NCBI RefSeq assembly: GCF_003477705.1
Contig: NZ_QUDV01000006.1
Span: forward strand, 62,001 to 126,000
Direction of reading: 5' to 3'
DNA: 64,000 nucleotides
From: Dorea sp. AF36-15AT
Lineage (GTDB): Bacteria > Bacillota > Clostridia > Lachnospirales > Lachnospiraceae
Position 1 is the first letter of the stretch; each line of letters begins with the position of its first letter. Shown here piece by piece: positions 55,231-63,593 of this stretch. The notes under the pieces were generated by a model. It had not been told where the DNA came from. It saw nothing but the letters and a program-made list of their open reading frames with translations, and ran no database searches. The position numbers and the translations under genes are program-made.

Positions 55231-55431
55231 ATGCCGGATGCAGAAGAAGCCCTTCGGTATCGGAACTGAAGGATCCATCGATATGGATCAGAGCAGACAT
55301 GACATTGTTCGAGGGCAGTGAAAAAGACTCTTAGCATTCCGGAATGGATGAATGAAGCTGCAATCAAAGCGGGAGTGAATTTCTCACAGGTGTTGCAGGA
55401 AGCGCTGATGGCAAAATTAAATATTCAATAG
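55231..55431 (+). pseudogene. hicB-type antitoxin remnant
   Basis: Pieces of a HicB antitoxin are spread over three frames: MPDAEEALRY near 55230-55260, SELKDPSI and ADMTLFEG near 55267-55316, and an intact C-terminal ribbon-helix-helix segment RAVKKTLSIPEWMNEAA...VLQEALMAKLNIQ ending at 55431. Frameshifts and deletions separate them. The last part could be translated from a GTG at 55318, but the ribosome site is poor. No hicA toxin is visible. The order and spacing match intact HicB proteins as I know them. Confidence 0.65.
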
Positions 55432-55498
55432 TTTGGAGAATAGAATCATATATAAGGCTTAAATATTCCTTAACATTTGACCTCTGAATTCTATGGGG

Positions 55499-55527
55499 TT
55501 GTTCTTTTTGAGAAAATGCTATATAAT
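55499..55527 (+). promoter_or_regulatory. Promoter of the PcsB-like gene
   Basis: TTGTTC (55499-55504), 17-base spacer and a perfect TATAAT (55522-55527). Confidence 0.6.
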
Positions 55528-55570
55528 ACCTAAGTGTTAACCCCAAAACATTCAGGAAAGGATTATATTT

Positions 55571-56629
55571 ATGAGAATGCATAAAAAACGAATCGCACGG
55601 TACGGAACAGCCCTTATCTGTGCATTCGGTGTCGCACTGTCATCTATGCCGGTGCATGCAGAGGACATTAAGAGCCTTGAGAATAAGACCAGTAATCTGC
55701 AGGATCAACTGGACGGGATTAATCAGGATATGGTTGAGATCAGTGATAAGATTGCTGAGACCGAGGCACAGATTGAAGAGTCGAACAATGAAGTGTTCCG
55801 ACTGGAAGCATCACTTCAGATTTCGCGTAACAATGAAGAGAAGCAATATGAAAATATGAAGTCCCGTATTAAGTACATGTACGAGAATGGTTCGGAGAGT
55901 ATGATCTCTATGCTATTCAGTGCAGACAGCATGGCAGATTTACTGAATAAAGCAGATTTTGTTCAGAATGTCACCGAGTATGACAGGGATATGCTGGAGA
56001 ACCTGGTGAAAGTACGTGAAGGTATCGAGACACAGGAAGATGACCTGAAGAGCCAGCAGACAGAACTGGCAGATCTGAAGGAACAGCTGAACAGCGAGCA
56101 AGCAGAATTGCAGGCGAAGGCTGCTGCCACATCGACAGATCTTGCTACATTTAATGCACAGCTTCAGGCAGCACGTGATGCTAAGGCAAAGGAAGAGGAA
56201 GCAGCGAAGCAAAAAGCAGCAGAAGCAGCTGCGAACACAACGACTTCTTCTAATAAGAATAATAGTTCGTCAAGTAACACGAATTCCGGAAGCAATAGTT
56301 CATCTAACAGCAATTCTGGAAGCAATTCCGGAAATAATCATGGTAACTATGTGATCCCATCAGGTGGCTTGACCCCGTCTAAGGGACGTATCTGGTTTAA
56401 TGGACATTCTGAGACCTATTATTCACAGAAAGTACTTCCGGGAGGAGGACTGGCGATTCCTGGACGCCATATTGCGAGCGATGGTACGATTCGCGACAAG
56501 GATAATTACATCGTAGTTGCAAGTGATGATTATCCGAAAGGCACAGTTGTTCAGACTTCATTAGGAGCCGGCAAAGTGTATGACAGCGGAAGTGGAAAAG
56601 GTAATATTGACCTGTATACTGATTGGTAA
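55571..56629 (+). CDS. Secreted coiled-coil protein with C-terminal 3D-type domain
   Basis: 352 residues. The signal peptide ends near MPVHAED. Residues about 38-215 form a long PcsB/CwlO-type coiled coil. A Ser/Asn/Gly-rich linker follows (about 220-257). The C-terminal domain (about 262-352) has GRIWFNGHSETYYSQ, GGGLAIPGRHI, SDGTIRD and ends DLYTDW, the three-Asp pattern of the 3D/double-psi barrel domain found in cell-wall lytic enzymes. It likely acts on or regulates peptidoglycan. Catalysis is inferred from the fold only. Confidence 0.88.
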   Translation: MRMHKKRIARYGTALICAFGVALSSMPVHAEDIKSLENKTSNLQDQLDGINQDMVEISDKIAETEAQIEESNNEVFRLEASLQISRNNEEKQYENMKSRIKYMYENGSESMISMLFSADSMADLLNKADFVQNVTEYDRDMLENLVKVREGIETQEDDLKSQQTELADLKEQLNSEQAELQAKAAATSTDLATFNAQLQAARDAKAKEEEAAKQKAAEAAANTTTSSNKNNSSSSNTNSGSNSSSNSNSGSNSGNNHGNYVIPSGGLTPSKGRIWFNGHSETYYSQKVLPGGGLAIPGRHIASDGTIRDKDNYIVVASDDYPKGTVVQTSLGAGKVYDSGSGKGNIDLYTDW

Positions 56630-56641
56630 GATCAGACACAG

Positions 56642-56672
56642 CGCCCTGTTTTCGGACAGGGCGTATCTTTTA
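56642..56672 (+). terminator. Terminator after the PcsB-like gene
   Basis: Stem CGCCCTGT (56642-56649) and ACAGGGCG (56656-56663), loop TTTCGG, then TATCTTTTA. Confidence 0.88.
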
Positions 56673-56741
56673 TTGTAAAATACTGGTATGATAGACAGAG
56701 AAGGGAATTATTGACAAAGGATTCTGAGGGAGTGAGTCAGA

Positions 56742-58103
56742 TTGAAGAAGAATAAATATGAAATAGATATGTGCAATGGCACGATTATGGATAAGTTAAT
56801 CTCATTTTCAGTACCGCTTATGGTGTCAGGAATTTTGCAGTTACTGTTTAATGCAGTAGATATTATCGTGGTAGGAAGGTTCAGTGGAAGTTGGGCATTG
56901 GCGGCGGTTGGTTCTACAACGGCGCTGATCAATGTGTTTACGAATCTGTTTATCGGCGTGTCGTTGGGAGCCAATGTACTTGCGGCCAGATTCTATGCTG
57001 CCGGAAGAGACCAGGAGATGTCTGAGACAGTACATACAGCGATCACATTTGCCCTGATCAGCGGTGTTGTAATGGCTTTCGTAGGATTAATCTGTTCCAG
57101 ATATGCACTGGAGATCATGGGAACGCCGGATGATGTCATTGAGCAGGCAGCATTATATATGAAGATATATTTTATGGGGATGCCATTTTTTATGTTGTAC
57201 AATTATGGTGCGGCGATACTGAGAGCGGTAGGAGATACAAAGCGTCCATTGATGTTTCTTATTATATCCGGAGTGATCAATGCAATACTGAATCTGATCC
57301 TGGTTATTGCATTTCATCTGGATGTGGCGGGAGTGGCGATTGCTACAGCCATTTCCCAGATGATATCCTGTATTTTAATCCTGCGCTGTCTGTACAAGAC
57401 GGAGAGTAGTTATCAGCTTAGATTTTCTAAATTGACGATCAGAGGTGTGTATTTGAAGCAGATCTTTCAGGTGGGCATTCCGGCCGGCATCCAGAGTATG
57501 GTCATCAATCTGTCCAATGCGCTGCTGCAGTCATCAGTAAATTCATTTGGTTCTGTAGCAATGGCAGGTTATACAGCTGCAAACAATATTCTTGGCTTCT
57601 TATATATGTCTGCTAATGCAGTGACACAGGCATGCATGAGTTTTACCAGTCAGAATTATGGTGCGGGAAAGCCGAAGCGGATGGATCGTGTATTGATTGA
57701 TTGTATGATATTGTCCTGCGGGATACTGTTAGTATTAGGAACATGTGCATATATGTTTGGTCCGGAGATTCTGCGGATCTACACATCAGAGGCAGAAGTA
57801 ATAAAAAATGGCATGGCAATATTCTCATGTACCACAATTACGTATTTCCTGTGCGGAATCATGGATCTGTTCCCGGGAGCACTGCGTGGAATGGGATATT
57901 CAACAGTACCGATGATATTGTCGGTGCTTGGTACAGTAGGAACCAGAATCGTGTGGATCTTTATGATCTTTCCATCACACAGAGCATTGGATCTGTTGTT
58001 CATTTCTTATCCGGCATCCTGGTTTATCACAATTGTTATGCAGGTGATCTGTTACTGGTTTGTACGTAAGAAAGTGAAAATGAAATTTGTGGCACGGGCA
58101 TGA
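56742..58103 (+). CDS. MATE-family efflux transporter
   Basis: A 453-residue multidrug/toxin extrusion family protein with twelve hydrophobic segments. The N-terminal stretch GTIMDKLISFSVPLMVSGIL and the repeat GIPAGIQSMVINLSNALLQ mark the two halves of the family. It starts with a TTG at 56742 with GAGGGAG upstream. It overlaps the sdaAB region only through an untranslated start. Substrate is unknown. Confidence 0.92.
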   Translation: MKKNKYEIDMCNGTIMDKLISFSVPLMVSGILQLLFNAVDIIVVGRFSGSWALAAVGSTTALINVFTNLFIGVSLGANVLAARFYAAGRDQEMSETVHTAITFALISGVVMAFVGLICSRYALEIMGTPDDVIEQAALYMKIYFMGMPFFMLYNYGAAILRAVGDTKRPLMFLIISGVINAILNLILVIAFHLDVAGVAIATAISQMISCILILRCLYKTESSYQLRFSKLTIRGVYLKQIFQVGIPAGIQSMVINLSNALLQSSVNSFGSVAMAGYTAANNILGFLYMSANAVTQACMSFTSQNYGAGKPKRMDRVLIDCMILSCGILLVLGTCAYMFGPEILRIYTSEAEVIKNGMAIFSCTTITYFLCGIMDLFPGALRGMGYSTVPMILSVLGTVGTRIVWIFMIFPSHRALDLLFISYPASWFITIVMQVICYWFVRKKVKMKFVARA

Positions 58104-58117
58104 GAAAGGAGAACGGT

Positions 58118-58786
58118 ATGAATATATTTGAGATCATAGGACCGGTGATGGTTGGACCGTCCAGTTCACATACAGCTGGTGCAGTGCGTATTGGATTTGT
58201 GGCGCGTAATCTTCTGGGAGAAGAAGTAAAAGAAGCGGAGATACTGTTATATGGATCGTTTTTGGCTACTGGAAGAGGACATGGTACAGACCGTGCGCTG
58301 GTAGGCGGTCTAATGGGGATGAAGCCAGATGATTACCGAATCCCGAATAGTATAGAGATTGCAAAAGAGCGGGGAATCAAACTGAGATTTGGAGAGGCAA
58401 TCCTAAAAGAAGGACATCCGAATTCCGCACTTCTTCGCCTGAAAGGAGAATCCGGTAAGAAGCTGGAGATTATCGGAGAGTCTCTTGGAGGTGGGAGAAT
58501 CAATATCGCACAGATTGATGGTATCGAGACGAATTTCTCAGGAGAGAATCCGACGCTGATCGTACACAATCTGGATCAGCCGGGGCATGTATCAGAAGTG
58601 ACGGCGATGCTTGCGCACAAGTCGGTCAATATTGCTACGATGCAGCTATATCGCTCTGGCAAAGGCGGGCGGGCAGTTATGGTAGTAGAATGTGATCAGG
58701 AGATTCCGGAAGAAGGCATACGTTGGCTGGAGAGAGTAGAAGGCATCCTGAAAGTAACTTATCTGAAGAAAGCGGAGGACGAGTAA
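58118..58786 (+). CDS. sdaAB: L-serine dehydratase, iron-sulfur type, beta subunit
   Basis: Beta subunit of the oxygen-sensitive [4Fe-4S] enzyme that converts L-serine to pyruvate and ammonia. It has 222 residues. The N-terminal part has GPVMVGPSSSHTAGAVRIG; the C-terminal ACT domain (about 145-222) has NLDQPGHVSEVTAMLAHKSV and may respond to an amino acid. I chose ATG 58118 (AAGGAG seven bases upstream) over ATG 58100. The alpha subunit starts directly at its stop. Confidence 0.95.
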   Translation: MNIFEIIGPVMVGPSSSHTAGAVRIGFVARNLLGEEVKEAEILLYGSFLATGRGHGTDRALVGGLMGMKPDDYRIPNSIEIAKERGIKLRFGEAILKEGHPNSALLRLKGESGKKLEIIGESLGGGRINIAQIDGIETNFSGENPTLIVHNLDQPGHVSEVTAMLAHKSVNIATMQLYRSGKGGRAVMVVECDQEIPEEGIRWLERVEGILKVTYLKKAEDE

Positions 58787-59668
58787 ATGGCAGAATATCA
58801 CAGTATCAGAGAATTGCTGGAGATATGTGAATGTGGAAATCAAAAGATCTGGGAAGCTGTAATGGAACAGGAAGCGGCTGAAAGCGGATTGACGGAAGAA
58901 CAGGTATTTCAGAAGATGGAGCGCATGTATGAAGCAATGCGTCTGGCAGATGAGAATTATGATGCAGAATTGCGATCCGGCAGTGGTGCAGCCGGTGGAG
59001 ACGGTGAGAAGATGCGTGCATATAATGCCAGTGGGAAGAATCTCTGTAGTCCGTATACCAGTCTGGCGATGGAAAAGGCACTTAAGATGGCAGAGTCCAA
59101 TGCCTGTATGAAACGGATCGTGGCAGCACCGACAGCGGGATCCTGTGGAGTGATTCCTGCGGTAGTGCTTAGCTATGAGGACTGTGAGCATGCATCGAAA
59201 GAAGAAATCGTGCAGGCACTCTTGGTGACAGCGGGGATCGGGAAAGTAATCGCAGAGAATGCATCAATTGCGGGAGCGTCTGGCGGTTGTCAGGCGGAGA
59301 TTGGTTCGGCAAGTGCCATGGCAGCAGGAGCACTGGCTTATCTGCAGGGCGGTGATAATGAGCAGATCGTACAGGCGGCGACATTTTCTCTAAAGAATAT
59401 GCTGGGACTTGCCTGTGATCCGGTGGGTGGACTGGTAGAAGTCCCGTGCATTAAGCGGAATGTGGCAGGTGTGATGAATGCAGTAGCAGGAGCACAGCTT
59501 GCTATGGCTGGTATCCGCAGCGCGATTACACCGGATGATACGATTGACAGTATGCGGCGGATCGGTAATGATCTTCCGGTTTGTCTGAAGGAGACCAGTA
59601 CAGGTGGACTTGCGGTAACGGAGTCAGCGAAAAGAATTTTAGAAAAGATTAGTAAAAAGAATTTATAG
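58787..59668 (+). CDS. sdaAA: L-serine dehydratase, iron-sulfur type, alpha subunit
   Basis: Catalytic alpha subunit of 293 residues. Cysteines for the [4Fe-4S] cluster lie in PTAGSCGVIPAV, GLACDPVGGLVEVPCIKRN. It ends LAVTESAKRILEKISKK. Normal length for the two-subunit Firmicute enzyme. Confidence 0.95.
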   Translation: MAEYHSIRELLEICECGNQKIWEAVMEQEAAESGLTEEQVFQKMERMYEAMRLADENYDAELRSGSGAAGGDGEKMRAYNASGKNLCSPYTSLAMEKALKMAESNACMKRIVAAPTAGSCGVIPAVVLSYEDCEHASKEEIVQALLVTAGIGKVIAENASIAGASGGCQAEIGSASAMAAGALAYLQGGDNEQIVQAATFSLKNMLGLACDPVGGLVEVPCIKRNVAGVMNAVAGAQLAMAGIRSAITPDDTIDSMRRIGNDLPVCLKETSTGGLAVTESAKRILEKISKKNL

Positions 59669-59677
59669 AGAAAATAA

Positions 59678-59721
59678 AAAGAAGGCAACTGATAACGCAA
59701 AAGTTATCAGTTGTCTTCTTT
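59678..59721. terminator. Bidirectional terminator between sdaAA and the DtxR-type gene
   Basis: Stem AAAGAAGGCAACTGATAAC / GTTATCAGTTGTCTTCTTT with loop GCAAAA and one G-T mismatch. A-rich on the left and T-rich on the right, so it can end both converging transcripts. Its right arm runs into the end of the minus-strand gene. Confidence 0.88.
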
Positions 59722-60075
59722 AATGTGCTTCTTCAGTGCTGCGAAACTCTCTGCGCTGATTACATGTTCGATACGGCAGGCATCTTCAGCGGCAATTTCA
59801 GCATTGACACCAAGCTTGGTCAGCCATGCGGAAATGACCTGATGACGTTCATAGATGCGTTCTGCAACTTCTTTACCTTCCGGAGTAAGTGTGATGTATC
59901 CTTCCGGCGATACGACGATGTGACCACTCTGGCGGAGCTTTTTCATAGCAACACTTACGCTTGATTTCTTGAAATCCAGTTCGGTAGCAATATCTACAGA
60001 GCGAACAACCGGACACCGTTCGCTGAGGACCAGGATGGTTTCAAGATAATTTTCAGCGGATTCATTCTTAATCAT
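59707..60075 (-). CDS. DtxR/MntR-family metal-dependent repressor
   Basis: 122 residues. Winged helix (about 5-65) with SVDIATELDFKKSSVSVAMKKL, followed by the metal-binding/dimerisation helices (RHQVISAWLTKLGV, EDACRIEHVIS with Glu and His ligands). The SH3-like third domain of DtxR is absent, as in MntR-size members. It is divergent from the feo operon, whose promoter carries two palindromes, so iron control of feo is the likely role. Manganese sensing is the alternative. Confidence 0.9.
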   Translation of the reverse strand: MIKNESAENYLETILVLSERCPVVRSVDIATELDFKKSSVSVAMKKLRQSGHIVVSPEGYITLTPEGKEVAERIYERHQVISAWLTKLGVNAEIAAEDACRIEHVISAESFAALKKHIKEDN

Positions 60076-60185
60076 TTATCATACCTCGTTTGCTAGTATC
60101 TTATTATCTTATTAATATACCATATTTAAATGAAAAGGGCAAATATGTAGAAAAAATCCAATTAAAAATGAGATATTTCGTCAGT

Positions 60186-60240
60186 TAGTTAAAACTAAGA
60201 AATATACTTGACATCTAATATATGTTAGTGTATACTAACG
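60186..60240 (+). promoter_or_regulatory. feo promoter with two DtxR-type operators
   Basis: TTGACA (60209-60214), 17-base spacer, TATACT (60232-60237). Palindrome 1, TTAGTT-AA-AACTAA (60186-60199), lies just upstream of the -35. Palindrome 2, GTTAGT-GTAT-ACTAAC (60225-60240), covers the -10. Their centres are 40 bases apart, on the same face of the helix. Confidence 0.8.
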
Positions 60241-60304
60241 ATGAAAATCATAGATGATAAGAAATATCATCTTTAATCTAACGCATTAAGAAAAGAGGTC
60301 GATT

Positions 60305-60517
60305 ATGATGCCACTTACTATGGCAAATGTAGGTGAACCAGTAACAATTAAGAGGATTGGCGGAAAAGAAGAGACCAGGAAGTTTCTGGAAAGTCTGGGC
60401 TTCACGGTTGGTGGAACTGTCACAGTAGTATCAGACGTTCAGGGAAGCGTTATTGTTAATGTGAGAGATTCCAGAGTTGCGGTCGGTAAAGATATTGCAA
60501 TGAAGGTTATGGTTTAG
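60305..60517 (+). CDS. feoA: FeoA domain protein (first)
   Basis: A 70-residue SH3-like protein that supports FeoB-mediated ferrous iron uptake. It has the FeoA pattern MANVGEPVTIKRIGG, FLESLGFTVGGTVTVVS and a conserved end VGKDIAMKVMV. Ribosome site GAGGT precedes it. A second feoA follows after 23 bases. Confidence 0.93.
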   Translation: MMPLTMANVGEPVTIKRIGGKEETRKFLESLGFTVGGTVTVVSDVQGSVIVNVRDSRVAVGKDIAMKVMV

Positions 60518-60540
60518 GAAGGTAAGAAAGGAAGAAGGAA

Positions 60541-60762
60541 ATGAAGACTTTAAAAAATGTAGCCTGTGGTCAGACAGTAAAAGTAACCAAACTGACAGGT
60601 GACGGTCCGGTTAAGAGAAGAATCATGGACATGGGAATCACCAAAGGTGTAGATGTATTTGTAAGAAAAGTAGCGCCTCTGGGAGATCCGATCGAAGTCA
60701 CTGTTCGTGGATACGAGCTTTCCATCAGAAAAGCAGATGCTGAAATGATCTGTGTAGATTAA
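60541..60762 (+). CDS. FeoA domain protein (second)
   Basis: A 73-residue FeoA paralogue (VACGQTVKVTKLTG, RRIMDMGITKGVDVFV, GYELSIRKADAEMI). It is closer than the first copy to the typical FeoA with the MGI(T/R)xG motif. Double FeoA genes before feoB are usual in Clostridia. A partly symmetric GTAAG-AA-CTTAC (60781-60792) lies in the gap before feoB. Confidence 0.92.
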   Translation: MKTLKNVACGQTVKVTKLTGDGPVKRRIMDMGITKGVDVFVRKVAPLGDPIEVTVRGYELSIRKADAEMICVD

Positions 60763-60834
60763 TTTTTTGCCCAATAGTTAGTAAGAACTTACTTTGGGAA
60801 GAAATGACAAACTAATAGGAAAAGGAGAAATGAA

Positions 60835-63015
60835 ATGTCAGTAAAAATTGCACTTGCGGGTAATCCGAATAGTGGTAAGACAACATTGTTTAACGCACTG
60901 ACAGGTTCCAATCAGTTTGTAGGAAACTGGCCTGGCGTTACAGTAGAGAAAAAAGAGGGTAAATTAAAAGGACACAAAGACGTTGTGATCATGGACCTTC
61001 CGGGTATCTATTCCCTGTCTCCATACACATTGGAGGAAGTGGTTGCCAGAAATTACCTGATCGGCGAGAGACCGGATGCGATCATCAATATCGTAGACGG
61101 AACCAATATCGAGCGTAACCTGTATCTGACCACACAGATTATGGAGCTTGGTATTCCGGTAATTATGGCAGTTAACATGGCTGATCTTCTGGAAAAAAAT
61201 GGTGATAAGATTCACTTGAATAAACTTTCAGAAAAACTTGGCTGTGAAGTGGTATCTATTTCCGCACTGAAGGGAACTGGAATTAAAGAAGCAGCTGAAA
61301 AAGCAGTGAAGCTGGCTAATGCCAGAAAAGTGATCGAGCCTGCGCACGAGTTCAGTGCCAAGGCAGAAGAGATCATCAGTGCAGTAGAAAACCGTCTGAC
61401 TGGTATTGTTCCGGCAGAACAGGAGAGATTCTTCGCTATCAAACTTCTTGAGAAGGACGATAAGATTGCATCTCAGATGAAGAGTGCACCGGATGTATCT
61501 GCTGAGATCAAAGAGATGGAAGATGCGTTTGATGATGATACAGAAAGCATTATCACAAATGAAAGATATGTATATATTTCATCTATCATCGGTGACTGCG
61601 TAACTAAGAACAGAGCCAAAGAAATGTCGACATCTGATAAGATTGACCGTATCGTGACCAACAGATGGTTAGCGCTTCCAATCTTTGCAGTCATCATGTG
61701 GATCGTTTATTATGTATCTGTAACAACTGTAGGTGCTATCCTGACAGACTGGACCAATGATACACTGTTTGGAGAATGGATCATTCCGGCGGCACAGTCT
61801 TTCTTCGAAGGAATCGGCTGCGCAGACTGGTTAACAGGACTGATCGTTGATGGTATTATCTCTGGTGTAGGTGCCGTACTTGGATTCGTACCACAGATGC
61901 TGGTACTGTTCTTCTTCCTGGCAATCCTGGAGTCCTGCGGATACATGGCTCGTGTAGCATTTATCATGGACCGTATCTTCCGTAAATTCGGACTGTCCGG
62001 TAAATCATTTATCCCGATGCTGATCGGAACCGGTTGTGGTGTTCCTGGAGTTATGGCTTCCCGTACCATCGAGAATGATCGTGACCGTAAGATGACAATT
62101 ATGACTACAACATTTATCCCTTGTGGAGCGAAGCTTCCTATCATTGCCCTGATCGCAGGAGCAATCTTCAATGGAGCTTCATGGGTAGCACCGAGTGCTT
62201 ACTTTGTAGGTATCGCAGCTATCATCTGCTCAGGTATTATCCTGAAGAAGACTAAGATGTTCGCGGGAGATCCGGCACCATTCGTTATGGAGCTGCCTGC
62301 ATACCATATGCCAACCATCGGTAATGTACTGAGAAGTATGTGGGAACGTGGATGGTCATTTATCAAGAAAGCTGGTACAATTATTACATTATCAACAATC
62401 GTTGTTTGGTTCCTGCTGAACTTCGGATGGACAGATGCAGGATTCGGCATGTTGAACTTTGACGGACTCGAAGGAGCAGCTATGGAAGCAGCTCAGGCAG
62501 AGTGTATCCTTGCTAAGATCGGTAACCTGATCGCCTGGATCTTTACACCGCTGGGATGGGGCAACTGGAAGATGGCTGTTGCAGCTATCACAGGACTTGT
62601 AGCAAAAGAGAACGTAGTAGGAACATTCGGACAGCTGTTCGGTTTTGCAGAAGTAGCAGAAGATGGTACAGAAATCTGGGGACAGCTCGCAGGAAGCATG
62701 ACTGTAGCAGCAGGTTACTCATTCTTGGTATTTAACCTCCTGTGTGCACCTTGCTTTGCGGCAATGGGAGCTATCAAGAGAGAAATGAACAATGCAAAAT
62801 GGTTCTGGTTTGCAATCGGATATCAGTGTGGTCTTGCATACATCGTTTCACTTTGCATTTACCAGATTGGTACACTTGCTATGGGTGGTGGATTTGGACT
62901 TGGAACGATCGTGGCATTCATTCTGATCCTTGGATTTGTTTATCTGCTGTTCAGACCATACAAAGAAAGTAAGACATTAAATGTAAATGTAAGAAGCGTG
63001 GCAGGCGCTAAATAA
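60835..63015 (+). CDS. feoB: Ferrous iron transporter FeoB
   Basis: A 726-residue inner membrane Fe2+ transporter. The N-terminal G domain has GNPNSGKTTLFNAL, the G3 motif DLPG and the G4 motif NMAD, with a helical insert (about 170-270). The membrane domain follows, with the core motifs GTGCGVPGVMASRT and IPCGAKLPI. Under the two operators upstream, it should be induced when iron is scarce. Confidence 0.97.
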   Translation: MSVKIALAGNPNSGKTTLFNALTGSNQFVGNWPGVTVEKKEGKLKGHKDVVIMDLPGIYSLSPYTLEEVVARNYLIGERPDAIINIVDGTNIERNLYLTTQIMELGIPVIMAVNMADLLEKNGDKIHLNKLSEKLGCEVVSISALKGTGIKEAAEKAVKLANARKVIEPAHEFSAKAEEIISAVENRLTGIVPAEQERFFAIKLLEKDDKIASQMKSAPDVSAEIKEMEDAFDDDTESIITNERYVYISSIIGDCVTKNRAKEMSTSDKIDRIVTNRWLALPIFAVIMWIVYYVSVTTVGAILTDWTNDTLFGEWIIPAAQSFFEGIGCADWLTGLIVDGIISGVGAVLGFVPQMLVLFFFLAILESCGYMARVAFIMDRIFRKFGLSGKSFIPMLIGTGCGVPGVMASRTIENDRDRKMTIMTTTFIPCGAKLPIIALIAGAIFNGASWVAPSAYFVGIAAIICSGIILKKTKMFAGDPAPFVMELPAYHMPTIGNVLRSMWERGWSFIKKAGTIITLSTIVVWFLLNFGWTDAGFGMLNFDGLEGAAMEAAQAECILAKIGNLIAWIFTPLGWGNWKMAVAAITGLVAKENVVGTFGQLFGFAEVAEDGTEIWGQLAGSMTVAAGYSFLVFNLLCAPCFAAMGAIKREMNNAKWFWFAIGYQCGLAYIVSLCIYQIGTLAMGGGFGLGTIVAFILILGFVYLLFRPYKESKTLNVNVRSVAGAK

Positions 63016-63044
63016 TTCTCCTGCCTGTTAAGGGAGGAATTGTC

Positions 63045-63221
63045 ATGGGAACAATTGTGGTATTGGCGGTTTTGTTGGTGATCGTATATTTCGCGGCAAG
63101 AAGCGTGATTCGTGATAAAAAGAACGGAAAATGCAGTGGGGGATGCGCTGGATGCAGTGGATGCGCCGGAAGCTGTTCATCCGAACATACGACATCAATA
63201 AACCAGACAAAGAAGAAATAA
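63045..63221 (+). CDS. FeoB-associated Cys-rich membrane protein
   Basis: A 58-residue protein with one N-terminal membrane segment (MGTIVVLAVLLVIVYFAA), a short basic stretch, and a cytoplasmic tail with five cysteines in GKCSGGCAGCSGCAGSC. The family regularly follows feoB in Firmicutes and is thought to assist iron handling, perhaps as a FeoC replacement. AGGGAGG at 63031-63037 precedes the ATG. Confidence 0.92.
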   Translation: MGTIVVLAVLLVIVYFAARSVIRDKKNGKCSGGCAGCSGCAGSCSSEHTTSINQTKKK

Positions 63222-63232
63222 GAGGTCTCAAT

Positions 63233-63481
63233 ATGAATGAACAGAAAGAACTGATCATTGCAAGGCTCAGGGAAAAAGGATGCCGTATCACAAAGCAGCG
63301 ACTGGAACTTCTGGATGTTATACTTAATAATCAGTGTTCCAGCTGCAAGGAGATCCACTATCTTGCCTCTAAGGTAGACAGTGGGATTGGAATTGCAACC
63401 GTATATCGGATGGTCAATGAACTGGAAGATATCGGTGTGATCAGTCGTAAGATTGTGTATGACCGGGCAATGGCAGTATAA
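63233..63481 (+). CDS. Short Fur-family-like winged-helix protein
   Basis: 82 residues matching the N-terminal DNA-binding domain of Fur (REKGCRITKQRLELLDVIL, then IATVYRMVNELEDIGVISR). Fur proteins normally have about 140 residues; the C-terminal dimerisation and metal-binding domain is absent, with the stop directly after YDRAMAV. It could be a shortened functional regulator or a truncated one. No recognisable Fur C-terminal sequence was seen in the next bases. AGAGG precedes the ATG at 63233, eleven bases after the Cys-rich gene. Confidence 0.8.
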   Translation: MNEQKELIIARLREKGCRITKQRLELLDVILNNQCSSCKEIHYLASKVDSGIGIATVYRMVNELEDIGVISRKIVYDRAMAV

Positions 63482-63542
63482 CAGTAAGACAAACATATAA
63501 GAACATACAAAGGGGCTGTCGGGAAATAGATAGTTCCAAAGC

Positions 63543-63582
63543 AGGGAGGGTATGACTCGTTATGAGTCATACCCTCCCTTGT
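63543..63582. terminator. Bidirectional terminator between the Fur-like and DUF4364 genes
   Basis: Perfect 16-base stem AGGGAGGGTATGACTC (63543-63558) and GAGTCATACCCTCCCT (63564-63579), loop GTTAT. The T tract is weak on both sides. Confidence 0.75.
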
Positions 63583-63593
63583 AAAATGAATGA

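Noticed and set aside
60771..60800. Third DtxR operator between feoA and feoB
   Set aside because: TTAGTA-AG-AACTTA has two mismatches to the palindrome; too weak to list as a site.
63016..63044. Hairpin masking the ribosome site of the Cys-rich gene
   Set aside because: ATTCTCCT pairs only imperfectly with AGGGAGGAAT; likely chance.
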